A stretch of DNA of 64,000 bases from UMGS1601 sp964617585 (GCA_964617585.1 CAZTXS010000002.1:52704-116703); one strand, 5' to 3'; counted from the first letter of the stretch, positions 18,227-27,070 are shown. The notes: a model not told the origin generated them from the letters alone. Translations and numbers: made by a program.

Positions 18227-18241
18227 ATAGTATGCCCGGCG

Positions 18242-19144
18242 TTAATCCGCAATATTCCCGCCCTGAAGCGCTATAGTTTCAAAGCCGTCGAAAGTATTTT
18301 TCAAAAATTCGGATTGTGGTTCTCTTCCGTTTTGAAGAAGCAGCGCTATGGTCGAGCCGCCGAACTCAAAATACCCCTTTTCATCTCCCTTTTTAACGCT
18401 GCATGAACCTTTATCCCTGTTTGTTATCCTGCCTACCATCAACGCTCCGATTTCCATTTGAACTACAATATCCCTGTCCGTTTTAATAACGCAGTATTCC
18501 CTTGAGTTTTCTTTAAAAACCTCAACGCTGTCAAAAGCCGATGGATTAACGGTATGAAGAACGCCGTTTATATATCTGTCAGCGGATTTCTTTCCGTCAG
18601 TGCAATAACAGTATCTGTGATAATCGTCAACCGACAGCCTGATAATAACGGCATAACCGCCCTTAAATCTTTCTGCCAAAGCTCTGCTTCTGAGAAGCGA
18701 TGAAACCGAATAAACCGAGTTTTTTATCTCAAATTCTGCGCCGTCTGAAATCCTGTAGCAGGAAACCTTTCCGTCGCTCGGAGAAATAATACCGCTTTCC
18801 CCGATAATGCGCCCGCCTTTTTTTATCCTTCTTGTGAAAAAGTCGTTATACGATGAATAACCGAAATACCTGTCGTTTGCACGCACTTCAAAACCGTTTT
18901 CAACCCTTGAAGCCTCTCCCTTTTCAAACATATCCATATCTATATTATTTCTTTTTATAAAAGGTCTTATCAAAAACCTAGAAGCCCTTGATCCGAGAAA
19001 AGCTCCGCATATATCAGATACCCTGCGGCAGGTCAGCGGTTTTATCAGCGCTCTGCCAATATAAGAAGAATATATACACTTTAACAGCCTGTCCTGAAAA
19101 GTGTCGTTATAAAATTCATTACCCGATAAATCTCTGTATTTCAT
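18242..19144 (-). CDS. psd: Phosphatidylserine decarboxylase proenzyme
   Basis: Membrane-associated pyruvoyl enzyme converting phosphatidylserine to phosphatidylethanolamine. YNDFFTRRIKKGGR and SPSDGKVSCYRI are N-terminal family motifs. VDDYHRYCYCTDG carries the active-site histidine and MEIGALMVGRI precedes the self-cleavage site. Cleavage is expected in EFGGSTIALLL, before Ser264, which becomes the pyruvoyl group. This GGST replaces the more common LGST. It follows pssA after 63 bp, so the two steps of PE synthesis are encoded side by side. Confidence 0.92.
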   Translation of the reverse strand: MKYRDLSGNEFYNDTFQDRLLKCIYSSYIGRALIKPLTCRRVSDICGAFLGSRASRFLIRPFIKRNNIDMDMFEKGEASRVENGFEVRANDRYFGYSSYNDFFTRRIKKGGRIIGESGIISPSDGKVSCYRISDGAEFEIKNSVYSVSSLLRSRALAERFKGGYAVIIRLSVDDYHRYCYCTDGKKSADRYINGVLHTVNPSAFDSVEVFKENSREYCVIKTDRDIVVQMEIGALMVGRITNRDKGSCSVKKGDEKGYFEFGGSTIALLLQNGREPQSEFLKNTFDGFETIALQGGNIAD

Positions 19145-19207
19145 AATAATATTTCCCTGTCAGAATTTTTTCCGTTTCAGATATTTTCACACTTCATATT
19201 CTTTAAG

Positions 19208-19849
19208 CTACTTAAGCTGTCCTCTTATAAATCCTATCAGAATTAAAATACCTATAGTGAAAAGAAGTAATATTCCTCTCAGATGAGGCTTTTTTATCTT
19301 AAACTTAAGTAAAAACAAAATGCCTATAATTATCATAAAAATCTGAAAAATATACGGGAAAAGCTTCATTCCTACAAAGGCTTTTCCAAGATATATTATA
19401 GGAAGAATTATAGCTACCGAAGTAACGGGGAGCCCTCTGTACTCAACCCTGTTTTCATCGGTTTGCTTTTGTCTTTCCTGCTCCATAACGTTAAAAAAGC
19501 CAAGCCTTATAACCGCTCCCTGAATAATAAAATACGCCGCCGCAAGTCCGAGTCCGTAGTTAAACCCAAGAGAATAACCCAAAATCGCCGGAAACACCCC
19601 GAAGCATACAAGGTCGCAAAGCGAATCTATCTGGATTCCGAAAATCTTTTCACGCTCGGTACGGTTTTTCATTTTTCTTGCAATCTTTCCGTCAAACATA
19701 TCGCAAAGGCCTGATAAAAGCAAACACAAAAACGGCAGGGAATAATCCCCGTGACCCGAATATGCTTCAATAACCTGAGTTATGCCGAAAATTGACGATG
19801 CAAGGCCTATATATGTAACGATAACCGAATAGTTATAGTATCCTAACAA
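19208..19849 (-). CDS. pssA: CDP-diacylglycerol-serine O-phosphatidyltransferase
   Basis: Integral membrane enzyme of 213 aa that makes phosphatidylserine from CDP-DAG and serine. The CDP-alcohol phosphotransferase signature appears as CDMFDGKIARKMKNRTE followed by FGIQIDSLCD. The spacer between AR and G is longer than in the classic motif, as in a PssA subgroup I recall from Clostridia. Six hydrophobic segments are visible. The start appears to be TTG at 19849, with AAAGGGGAT just upstream; no in-frame ATG gives a better site. It lies 33 bp after mraY and ahead of psd. Confidence 0.88.
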   Translation of the reverse strand: MLGYYNYSVIVTYIGLASSIFGITQVIEAYSGHGDYSLPFLCLLLSGLCDMFDGKIARKMKNRTEREKIFGIQIDSLCDLVCFGVFPAILGYSLGFNYGLGLAAAYFIIQGAVIRLGFFNVMEQERQKQTDENRVEYRGLPVTSVAIILPIIYLGKAFVGMKLFPYIFQIFMIIIGILFLLKFKIKKPHLRGILLLFTIGILILIGFIRGQLK

Positions 19850-19882
19850 ACAAATCCATCCCCTTTAATTCATTTGAACTTC

Positions 19883-20857
19883 CTAAAATTTTAAAGCCAA
19901 AGCAACGGCAACCAGCGAAATAACAAGCTGCAAAATACTGAATCTGAACACAACCTGAGCGTCGCTCCAGCCCTTAACCTTTCTCATCTGATCATGGACG
20001 GGAGTTCTTATACTCTTCATAAAATTCTTCATATTAAAATATCTTATACAAACAATTTTTATCAAGCCCAGTCCGCCGTCGATTATCAGCATAAACGCTC
20101 CGAAAATAAATGTGACGGGCGATCCGGTTTTTAAAAATGCCAACGCCAAAATTACTCCCAGCGCTCTTGAACCTGCGTCCCCCATAAGCAGCTTGCTTGG
20201 GGAAGCGTTGAACCAAAGATAACCAAGTACAACCGTTATTATTATGAGAAGCATCAAACTGAATCCGTCGTCTTTTCCGACAAAGAAAAGCAAAATATAT
20301 GCCGTGAAAAATGATATAAGCGACAGACTTGCGCAAAGTCCGTCAACGCCGTCCGAACAGTTTGTAACATTCACAGCCGCCCAGACAAGCACCGCTCCTA
20401 AAATTATAAACAGAACAGGCGGAATCTTTACGTTGTGTACGCCCAGTACGGCAAAGCTTATTGTGCTTCCGTTAAACGCATAATACGTAACCGAAACACT
20501 CACTGATACTATAAGGTCAATAAAGCCTTTTTTAAACTCGCCCCACGGAACCTTTGAACCATCGTCTAAATAACCGCTCATCATTTCAATGAAAATCAAA
20601 GCAAGATAAATTAAAAGCTCGGAGCTAAGCGGAACAAAAAGCACGGACGATAATATAAACACCGTTATCAGAATAATTCCCGCTCCTCTGGGTTTGCCCT
20701 CGGAAAGCTTTCCGTTTACGGCAAATTCCCTGCCCTGGTCTTTCGGAAGAAATCCTCTGAAAAGCTTTATTCCTCCGAACGCCATAAAAAAGCTTGCAAG
20801 TATTAAAATTCCGTAGAAAATATTTAGATTCTGTTCAGGTATTAAACTGCGAAGCAT
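19883..20857 (-). CDS. mraY: Phospho-N-acetylmuramoyl-pentapeptide transferase-like protein (MraY family)
   Basis: Polytopic membrane enzyme of 324 aa that forms lipid I on undecaprenyl phosphate. Family motifs are MSGYLDDGSK, AAVNVTNCSDGVDGLCAS, LWFNASPSKLLMGDAGSRALG and IRTPVHDQMRK. The last replaces the HHHFE loop of enterobacterial MraY; this PxHDxxRK form is what I recall from Oscillospirales MraY proteins. A related polyprenyl-phosphate sugar-phosphate transferase is the alternative. It is the first gene of the unit mraY-pssA-psd and not part of a dcw cluster. Confidence 0.78.
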   Translation of the reverse strand: MLRSLIPEQNLNIFYGILILASFFMAFGGIKLFRGFLPKDQGREFAVNGKLSEGKPRGAGIILITVFILSSVLFVPLSSELLIYLALIFIEMMSGYLDDGSKVPWGEFKKGFIDLIVSVSVSVTYYAFNGSTISFAVLGVHNVKIPPVLFIILGAVLVWAAVNVTNCSDGVDGLCASLSLISFFTAYILLFFVGKDDGFSLMLLIIITVVLGYLWFNASPSKLLMGDAGSRALGVILALAFLKTGSPVTFIFGAFMLIIDGGLGLIKIVCIRYFNMKNFMKSIRTPVHDQMRKVKGWSDAQVVFRFSILQLVISLVAVALALKF

Positions 20858-20980
20858 ATTTCATCATTCCTTATAACATATTTAAAAATATTATACTACT
20901 ATATTTATTAAAAAGCAAGGCAGAAAAGCCGTGCTAAGTTTTACAAATATGAAAAATGGTGTTTTTCGTCGCATATGCTC

Positions 20981-21009
20981 TTGAACGGTCGAATAAAATA
21001 TGTTATTAT
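20981..21009 (+). promoter_or_regulatory. Promoter of mscL
   Basis: TTGAAC at 20981-20986 and TATTAT at 21004-21009 are separated by 17 bases. The leader of about 100 nt that follows is GC-richer than its surroundings and could fold, but I see no recognised RNA class in it. Confidence 0.6.
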
Positions 21010-21118
21010 ATTTTCACAGGCTGCCGATTTAATTCTTTTGTGCGGAAATCAGCGTTAACGGCGGCAATTTTGCGGGTCGAAGCAAGCTGCGGGCTCGGAA
21101 GAAAGGTTTGGTATTAAA

Positions 21119-21556
21119 GTGGAAAAGAAAAAAGGTTTTTTGACTCAATTCAAAGAATTCATATCAAAAGGAAATGTTCTTGACCTGGCAGTAGGTATGA
21201 TTATAGGCTCTGCTTTCACAGCGATAGTTACATCGCTGGTTGAAGATATACTTACTCCTATTCTGGGTATAGTTTTAAGAAAATCGGGAATTGAAAAATT
21301 CGCCGACTGGGCTCCTGGAGGATTCGGCATAGGAAGCTTTATCAACGCAATAATAAGCTTTCTGCTCATATCTTTTACTATATTTTTGATAGTTACGGCC
21401 TTAAACAAAGCTCATGAATTAGGCAAAAAGGTAAAAAAAGACGAACAGAAAGAGGAAGAATCCGCTCCCGTTACTGATATTAAGCTTCTCACCGAAATAA
21501 GGGATTTGCTTGCGGAACAAAAGACCGCTTTGCAGGAAAATTCAGAAAAAGAATAA
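21119..21556 (+). CDS. mscL: Large-conductance mechanosensitive channel MscL
   Basis: Homopentameric inner-membrane emergency valve opened by hypo-osmotic stress (145 aa). FKEFISKGNVLDLAVGMIIGSAF is the amphipathic helix and TM1 pore helix, AIVTSLVEDILTPILG continues it, and TM2 is FINAIISFLLISFTIFLIV. The cytoplasmic end is charged and helical (TDIKLLTEIRDLLAEQK). The start is GTG 21119 with GAAAGG upstream. Transcribed alone, with its own promoter and terminator. Confidence 0.93.
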   Translation: MEKKKGFLTQFKEFISKGNVLDLAVGMIIGSAFTAIVTSLVEDILTPILGIVLRKSGIEKFADWAPGGFGIGSFINAIISFLLISFTIFLIVTALNKAHELGKKVKKDEQKEEESAPVTDIKLLTEIRDLLAEQKTALQENSEKE

Positions 21557-21563
21557 AAATTTT

Positions 21564-21595
21564 TCAGCTCGGATTATTGTCGGGCTGATTTTTTG
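21564..21595 (+). terminator. Terminator of mscL
   Basis: TCAGCTCG pairs with CGGGCTGA around a nine-base loop, followed by seven T. It lies eight bases after the stop codon. Confidence 0.85.
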
Positions 21596-21724
21596 TTTTC
21601 ATTTTATTTCCAAAACAGAAAATTCTTTCATTATTTGCTCCTCAAAATAATAGTATAAATTTTTGTTTTATGTAAACAATATTACTACTGTAATTATAAA
21701 AAATAATTTTGGAGGAAATAAAAA

Positions 21725-22264
21725 ATGAAAGCTACCGGAATAGTCAGAAGAATCGACGACCTCGGAAGGGTCGTTATTCCGAAAGAAATAAGAAGAACCT
21801 TAAGAATCAGAGAAGGAAGTCCGCTTGAAATTTATACAGATAACGACGGGAACGTTATTTTCAGAAAATATTCGCCTGTACATGAATTGAGCGAGTCTGC
21901 CACCCAGGCTGCCGACGTTATACACAAGCTTGACGGAGGAACTGTTGTGGTTTTTGACCGAGATCACGTCGTAGCAGTTTCCGGACAGGGCAAGAAAGAA
22001 TATTCTGAACGCAGGGTTTCACAGGCTTTGGAGGACTTTTTCCAAAGCGGAAAATCCTTCACTTATGAAAACGGAGAAAGCCCTGTAATGCCGATAGAAG
22101 GCGTTTCAAAAATGGCTCTTGCTATATCTCCTATAATCTCAGAGGGCTCTGTGACCGGGGCGGTCGCTCTTTTGGCAAACGATGAAAACGCAAAAGGAGA
22201 TCAGAATAAGCTTATTCTGACAAAGGCTGCCGCCATGTTTTTAAGCAAACAGATGGAGGAATAA
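21725..22264 (+). CDS. spoVT: Stage V sporulation protein T (AbrB-type regulator)
   Basis: Forespore transcription factor that modulates sigma-G regulon genes. The N-terminal swapped-hairpin AbrB domain is MKATGIVRRIDDLGRVVIPK followed by EIRRTLRIREGSPLEIYTDN. A GAF-like domain fills about 60-179 (DGGTVVVFDRDHVVAVSG). The 179-aa length equals the usual SpoVT length. TTGGAGGA lies before the ATG. It stands alone between two terminators. Confidence 0.92.
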   Translation: MKATGIVRRIDDLGRVVIPKEIRRTLRIREGSPLEIYTDNDGNVIFRKYSPVHELSESATQAADVIHKLDGGTVVVFDRDHVVAVSGQGKKEYSERRVSQALEDFFQSGKSFTYENGESPVMPIEGVSKMALAISPIISEGSVTGAVALLANDENAKGDQNKLILTKAAAMFLSKQMEE

Positions 22265-22336
22265 CAAATTATTTACAAAATATTTCAATTCTTTTAAGTA
22301 AATAATAAACCGTTTTTTGTATAAATTTAAAAGATA

Positions 22337-22370
22337 CGTCTGTGCCATTTTTCGGTACAGACGCTTTTTT
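22337..22370 (+). terminator. Terminator of spoVT
   Basis: CGTCTGTGCC pairs with GGTACAGACG around a seven-base loop, followed by six T, about 70 bases after the spoVT stop. Confidence 0.8.
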
Positions 22371-22399
22371 CTGTTTTTTATATAAATCATTTCCACCAC

Positions 22400-22428
22400 T
22401 TGACAAGATACGATTATTTAGTTATAAT
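22400..22428 (+). promoter_or_regulatory. Sigma-A promoter of secD-secF
   Basis: Perfect TTGACA (22400-22405) and TATAAT (22423-22428) spaced by 17. It lies inside the longest possible secD frame and so shows that translation must start downstream, at GTG 22495. Confidence 0.88.
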
Positions 22429-22494
22429 TATTTAGTGAATATTTTTGCGATTTCCAACGCAATTTTACAATTTACATACCTAGGAGGACGAACA

Positions 22495-23874
22495 GTGCGA
22501 AAAGTAAAGAAGCCCGTGTTCTTTATTGTTGTAGTAATCATAGCGTTACTCGGTTATCTCACATTTGTAGGTATCCACTCTCAATACGGCGATACAAGAA
22601 CTTCTTACATCAAGGGCGTAGATGAAATCAGATGGGGAATCGATATCCAAGGCGGAGTAAACGCTACGTTTGAACCTGCCGACGGCTACGAAGCTACCGA
22701 CTCTAATATGGACGCAGCCAAATCGGTTATCGAGCAAAGACTTGTCAGCCTGAACATTACAGACAGTGAAGTTTATGTTGACTACAACAACAAAAGAGTA
22801 GTTGTCAGCTTCCCATGGCAGGCAGGCGACACAAGCTTTGATCCTGAGGCTGCCGTTAAGGAATTAGGCGAAACCGCTATTCTGGCTTTCAGAGAAGGTC
22901 AGGAAGATCCAAACGGAGCTTTGATTCTTTCAGGCGATCAGGTTACAAAAGCTGAAGCTACAATCCAACAGACAGACAACAACACAACCGAAAACGTTGT
23001 AAGCCTTGAATTCGACAATGATGGTAAGACAGCGTTTGCAGACGCTACATCGCGTCTTGCCGGAAGCGGATACATCTCTATTTACATGGACGACGACTGC
23101 ATTTCCGCTCCTTCGGTAAACACAGCTATCACAGACGGAAAGTGCATTATTGAGGGTGATTTCACTTATGACAGCGCTAAGGCGCTTGCTGATAAGATTA
23201 ACGCAGGATCGCTTCCGTTCAAGCTTGAGGCTACAAGTACGGACATTATTTCTCCGACGCTCGGAACCGGAGCTTTGAACGCAATGCTTATCGCAGGAGT
23301 TATCGCATTTGCACTTATCTGCATTTATATGATTTGCATTTACAGGCTTGCGGGAGCGGTTGCTTCTATTGCTCTTGTCGGACAGGTAGTTTGCACGATA
23401 GCAGCTATATCGGGATTCTTCCCTAGTATAGAAAGCTTCACGCTTACTATTCCGGGTATCGCAGGTATTATTCTTGCTGTCGGAATGGGCGTTGACGCAA
23501 ACGTTGTTACCTTTGAAAGAATAAAAGAAGAGCTTAAAAACGGCAAAACATTAAACGGCGCTATCGAAGTCGGTTATAAGAGAGCATGGTCGGCGGTATT
23601 TGACAGTAACATCACGGTCGTATTTGTCGCAGTTATACTTATGGGAGCTTTCGGACCTACGGACAGCTTGTTTGCAAAGATGCTTAACTTTATCTTCTTC
23701 TCGTTCGGAGCTTCAACCGCCGGAACGATTTACTCGCTCGGTTATACATTGCTTGTAGGTATTATTCTGAACTTTGTGTTCGGAATTTTCGCATCAAGAT
23801 TAATGCTTTCATCACTTTCAAAGTTCAAATGCTTTAAAAATCCAAGACTTTACGGAGGTGTTAAGCATGACTAA
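22495..23874 (+). CDS. secD: Protein translocase subunit SecD
   Basis: Membrane partner of SecYEG that uses the proton gradient to help export (459 aa). TM1 is KKPVFFIVVVIIALLGYLTFVG, followed by the D1 motif IDIQGGVNATFEP and the periplasmic P1 domain. The TM2-6 RND domain carries GTGALNAMLIAGVIAFALI and GIILAVGMGVDANVVTFERIKEE. The start is GTG 22495, four bases after GGAGGACG and 66 bases after the -10 box. It overlaps secF by 8 bp. SecD and SecF are separate proteins here rather than fused. Confidence 0.92.
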   Translation: MRKVKKPVFFIVVVIIALLGYLTFVGIHSQYGDTRTSYIKGVDEIRWGIDIQGGVNATFEPADGYEATDSNMDAAKSVIEQRLVSLNITDSEVYVDYNNKRVVVSFPWQAGDTSFDPEAAVKELGETAILAFREGQEDPNGALILSGDQVTKAEATIQQTDNNTTENVVSLEFDNDGKTAFADATSRLAGSGYISIYMDDDCISAPSVNTAITDGKCIIEGDFTYDSAKALADKINAGSLPFKLEATSTDIISPTLGTGALNAMLIAGVIAFALICIYMICIYRLAGAVASIALVGQVVCTIAAISGFFPSIESFTLTIPGIAGIILAVGMGVDANVVTFERIKEELKNGKTLNGAIEVGYKRAWSAVFDSNITVVFVAVILMGAFGPTDSLFAKMLNFIFFSFGASTAGTIYSLGYTLLVGIILNFVFGIFASRLMLSSLSKFKCFKNPRLYGGVKHD

Positions 23875-24880
23875 AAAGACTAACGCTCCTGCAACGGAAG
23901 TTGTAAAGGATGAATCAAAAAACGCACAAAAGAAACCGCTTAACGTTTGCGGACACAAGAAGATTTTCTATATTGTTTCTTTGGCATTAATCGTTATCTC
24001 TATAGTTGTCGCTCTGTGCGGCAGACTTAACCTGGCAATCCAGTTTAAGGGCGGAACAGAAATAACATACTCATACGAAGGTGAAATCGATACCTCTAAG
24101 GTTGAAAAAATCGTAAGCGATGCAATTGATGAAAAAGCAACGGTTACGACAGGCGAAAGCATGGCGGATTCGTCAAAAACGGTTACGCTGTCATTTGCGT
24201 CGGGCGAAGGCTTGAAAAATACAAAACAGATTGAGCTTACAGACGCTCTTCAAAGCGAATTAAAGGACAATAACCTCGAAGTTTACGGCTCTAACGACGT
24301 TTCACCTTCAAACGGTAAAGAGTTCTTTATCAAATGTTTGGTTGCCGTTATATTTTCGGTTGTAATAATGATTATCTACATCGGTTTCAGATTCAGGAAA
24401 ATCGGCGGTATTTCAGCAGGATGTATGGCGGTTGTTGCGCTTGTACACGATATGCTGATGGTATTCGGATGCTTTGTTATCTGCGGATTTGATATTGACG
24501 CTAACTTTATGGCGGTTCTTCTGACAATTCTCGGATACTCTATCAATGCAACAATTATTATTTACGACCGCATTCGTGAGAATAAGAGAATCTACGGCAG
24601 AAAGGCTGACGTTGCAGATTTGGTAAACATCTCTGTTACTCAGACAATCGGACGTTCTATTCACACAAACGTTACAACAATTATGGCAATGGCTATCGTA
24701 TGTATCGTTTGCGTTATCTCGGGCGTGTCGTCAATCCTGAGCTTTGCGTTCCCGCTTATTATAGGAATGCTTGCCGGAGTTTATTCTTCAAACTGCCTTG
24801 CTCCTACCCTTTGGGTATGCTGGCAGGAACATAAGCAAAAGAAGCTTATAGCTAAGGCTCAGGCAAGAAAGAAAAAATAA
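23867..24880 (+). CDS. secF: Protein translocase subunit SecF
   Basis: A 337-aa membrane protein working with SecD. TM1 is KIFYIVSLALIVISIVVALCG, followed by AIQFKGGTEITYSYEG. The RND-type membrane domain includes IIYIGFRFRKIGGISAG, LTILGYSINATIIIYDRIREN and TIGRSIHTNVTTIMAM. ATG 23867 is chosen because GGAGGTG ends seven bases upstream; the in-frame GTG at 23858 overlaps that site. The C-terminus is a basic tail. Confidence 0.92.
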   Translation: MTKKTNAPATEVVKDESKNAQKKPLNVCGHKKIFYIVSLALIVISIVVALCGRLNLAIQFKGGTEITYSYEGEIDTSKVEKIVSDAIDEKATVTTGESMADSSKTVTLSFASGEGLKNTKQIELTDALQSELKDNNLEVYGSNDVSPSNGKEFFIKCLVAVIFSVVIMIIYIGFRFRKIGGISAGCMAVVALVHDMLMVFGCFVICGFDIDANFMAVLLTILGYSINATIIIYDRIRENKRIYGRKADVADLVNISVTQTIGRSIHTNVTTIMAMAIVCIVCVISGVSSILSFAFPLIIGMLAGVYSSNCLAPTLWVCWQEHKQKKLIAKAQARKKK

Positions 24881-24890
24881 AAGAACAATA

Positions 24891-24928
24891 AAAAATGCCT
24901 CCTTCGAAAATTCGAGGGAGGCATTTTT
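24891..24928 (+). terminator. Terminator of secDF
   Basis: AAAATGCCTCC and TCGAA pair with TTCGA and GGAGGCATTTT, followed by T. It lies ten bases after the secF stop and directly abuts repeat copy R6. Confidence 0.88.
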
Positions 24929-25035
24929 TTCAATAAGGGCTTGCCCGTCATTCAACGCAGCAAGGGTCGGCATTGCTGACCGAGTGATGAAACCCGCCGC
25001 CTATAGAGGAGGGGGACATCTTACCTAAGTTATAA
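24929..25035 (+). repeat. Interspersed multi-hairpin repeat, copy R6 (short form)
   Basis: Begins TTCAATAAGGGCTTGCCC immediately after the secDF terminator and ends CTAAGTTATA. The central long hairpin is absent, as in R1 and R2. Its far end is close to the stop codon of the convergent YkgJ-type gene. Confidence 0.9.
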
Positions 25036-25040
25036 CTAAT

Positions 25041-25526
25041 TTACTCTTCAACTAAGATTTTATAGCAGTCAATATAATCCTTAACTATTTCAGGATGAAG
25101 CTTTGCCTGAGCGAAAATCTCGTCCGCCAGATCCTCTGCAACGGCTTTTACGTCGGCAATCGGCTTTTCAGCTATAACCGGACAGACGGGCGACAGAGCG
25201 ATAACGGTTTTTTTACCCTTTTTCATAACTCTCAGAGGCCAGATTTTGCAGTCGAAGGGTTTGTTATTCTTACCCAGCATACAGCCTTTGGTTCTGTCAA
25301 GCATAGTGCAGGGATAAAGACTGTCATCCTGCTTATGAAGCTTTAAAAGCCTTAGCTTTCCGCCGCCGAAATCCTTCTCCAAAAATTCCTGAGCCGGATT
25401 TATTTCAAGTATGCTTTTCATACCGTCCTCATATATAACAGGAGTTTCCCACAAATCGCTGTCGTCAAATTCACAGCATATTTTGCATTTTGAGCAATCT
25501 TCCTTTGACAGAATTCCAGATAGCAT
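25041..25526 (-). CDS. YkgJ-family cysteine-cluster protein
   Basis: A small soluble protein with the CxxCxxCC-type start CSKCKICCEF and later cysteines in YPCTMLDRTKGCML, FDCKIWPLR and SPVCPVI. This pattern matches the zinc/iron-sulfur-binding YkgJ (CxxCxxCC) family, whose biochemical role is unknown. I use ATG 25526, six bases after AGAGGTG, rather than the GTG three codons earlier. It shares a strand with spoVAC but the two genes are separated by about 58 bp. Confidence 0.75.
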   Translation of the reverse strand: MLSGILSKEDCSKCKICCEFDDSDLWETPVIYEDGMKSILEINPAQEFLEKDFGGGKLRLLKLHKQDDSLYPCTMLDRTKGCMLGKNNKPFDCKIWPLRVMKKGKKTVIALSPVCPVIAEKPIADVKAVAEDLADEIFAQAKLHPEIVKDYIDCYKILVEE

Positions 25527-25583
25527 CAGCTTCACCTCTTTTGTATTTTAGCATATCGAGATGAAAATTTCAATCCGGGCAGA

Positions 25584-26030
25584 CTAAAAAAGCTTGGTGC
25601 ATATATAGTAAATAAGACCATATACCATTGAAGCTAATGTTCCGTATAAAATCACCGGTCCGGAAATTATAAAGATTTTGGCTCCTAAACCTAAAATCAG
25701 ACCCTCTGTTTTAAATTCGATAGCAGGCGCAACCACAGAGTTTGCAAAGCCTGTTATCGGCACAAGAGTTCCTGCTCCGGCGTGTTTCGCCAGCTTTTGA
25801 TAAAGTCCCAGCCCTGTAAACAAAGCGGATAGAAACACAAGAGTAATTGAGGTAAGCATAGCCCCGTTATCCTTGCTCATTCCAAGATATTCATAGAGAT
25901 TCAGCAGAACCTCCCCAAATGTGCAGATAAGACCTCCTATAACAAAAGCTTTCGGAATGGTTATCCACGACTTTGTTCCCATTGACGCTTCCTTGTACAG
26001 CTCGCTGTACTGTGACTGACTAAGTTTCAT
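25584..26030 (-). CDS. spoVAC: Stage V sporulation protein AC
   Basis: Small membrane protein of the spore inner-membrane channel that moves Ca-dipicolinate. Hydrophobic segments include FVIGGLICTFGEVLLNLYEYL, LTSITLVFLSALFTGLGLYQ and FIISGPVILYGTLASMVYGL. The conserved HAGAGTLVPITGFANSVVAPAIEFKTEG block is diagnostic for SpoVAC. SpoVAD and SpoVAE normally follow it in Clostridia and Bacilli, but neither is adjacent here: a YkgJ-type gene is next. AAAGGG precedes the ATG. Confidence 0.88.
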   Translation of the reverse strand: MKLSQSQYSELYKEASMGTKSWITIPKAFVIGGLICTFGEVLLNLYEYLGMSKDNGAMLTSITLVFLSALFTGLGLYQKLAKHAGAGTLVPITGFANSVVAPAIEFKTEGLILGLGAKIFIISGPVILYGTLASMVYGLIYYICTKLF

Positions 26031-26247
26031 AAGTAAAATCCCTTTCTATGTTTCAATATTAGTTATTTACATTAATATCTATATTTTAACCGTTAAAATC
26101 CGATGTATACGCAATTTTATTGACTTATTGCACAAAGAAATTAATGTAAAATTGTTAAAAAGAATAAGTGAAAAACGTAAAATAATGTGTTATACTAATA
26201 ACAGCAACAAATACAAACACGTGAATTTTTGAAAGGAGGTTTTTGTT

Positions 26248-26880
26248 GTGAAATCAATTATTACTATAAGCAGAGAATTCGGAAGCGGAGGGCGTGAAAT
26301 CGGTGAAAAGCTGGCAAATCGGCTGGGAATTCCTTTTTACGATAAAAAACTTCTTGAAATGGCGTCTAAAGAGAGCGGAATTTGTGAGGAGCTTTTCTAC
26401 AGAAATGATGAATCGCATTCAAACAGTCTGCTTTACTCCTTAGTTATGGGTACTTATCCTCTTAGCTCCGATGGCAAAATCCGACCTGATATGCCATTAA
26501 ACCACAAGCTCTTTCTTGCTCAGTTTGACACAATTAAGAAAATCGGCGAGCAGGGTCCTTGTGTCATTGTAGGGAGATGCGCCGATTACATCTTAAAAGA
26601 CCGAAAGAATGTTATAAACTTCTTCATAAACGCAGATTTGGCAAACAAGAAGAAAAGAATTTTAGACCGTTATGACATTGAAAAGGATAAAGTGCGTGAC
26701 TTTATCAAAAAGACCGATAAAAACAGAGCGAACTATTACAACTATTACTCAGATATGAAGTGGGGAGAAGCTAAAAACTACGATTTATGCATAAACTCCT
26801 CTCAGATTGGTATAGATGGCTCTGTCGAACTTATGATAACCTATATAAACGAAAGAGAAAAGCATTTAGAGAATTGTTAG
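26248..26880 (+). CDS. Cytidylate kinase-like family protein
   Basis: A P-loop nucleoside-monophosphate kinase fold of 210 aa. IITISREFGSGGREIGEKLA is the nucleotide-binding loop typical of the cytidylate-kinase-like family, and PFYDKKLLEMA and CVIVGRCADYIL follow. It differs from true Cmk in its helical insert (about 45-95), so the substrate is uncertain. The start is GTG 26248 after a strong AAAGGAGG site. Monocistronic, followed by a terminator. Confidence 0.8.
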   Translation: MKSIITISREFGSGGREIGEKLANRLGIPFYDKKLLEMASKESGICEELFYRNDESHSNSLLYSLVMGTYPLSSDGKIRPDMPLNHKLFLAQFDTIKKIGEQGPCVIVGRCADYILKDRKNVINFFINADLANKKKRILDRYDIEKDKVRDFIKKTDKNRANYYNYYSDMKWGEAKNYDLCINSSQIGIDGSVELMITYINEREKHLENC

Positions 26881-26891
26881 AAAAACGCACA

Positions 26892-26928
26892 AAACCCCGG
26901 CTTACTGATTTTAGGTCAGCCGGGGTTT
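26892..26928 (+). terminator. Terminator of the cytidylate-kinase-like gene
   Basis: AAACCCCGGCT pairs with AGCCGGGGTTT. The T-run is short because repeat copy R7 begins at once with TTCAATAAGG. Confidence 0.75.
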
Positions 26929-27070
26929 ATTCAATAAGGGCTTGCCCGTCATTCAACGCAGCAAGGGTCGGCATTGCCGACCGGCCGTTCAGTAGGGGAT
27001 TGTATCCCGCTACTAACGGGTAAGGGAACCCTACGCCTATAAAGGCGGGGGACATCTTACCTTAGTTGTA
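26929..27070 (+). repeat. Interspersed multi-hairpin repeat, copy R7 (full form)
   Basis: Full copy starting immediately after the preceding terminator. The arms of the central hairpin are CCGTTCAGTAGGGGAT and ATCCCGCTACTAACGG. It separates the convergent cytidylate-kinase-like and ung genes. Confidence 0.92.

Noticed and set aside
21653..21684. Sigma-G promoter for spoVT
   Set aside because: GTATA and CAATATTA occur upstream but the spacing and -10 box do not fit the consensus, and AT-rich sequence gives such matches by chance.
12722..24973. Short open frames starting MPTLAALNDGQALIE (12722 +, 18182 +, 24973 -)
   Set aside because: They fall inside copies R3, R5 and R6 of the interspersed repeat and run into unrelated flanking sequence. 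The shared peptide comes from the repeat, there is no RBS, and frames end at random.
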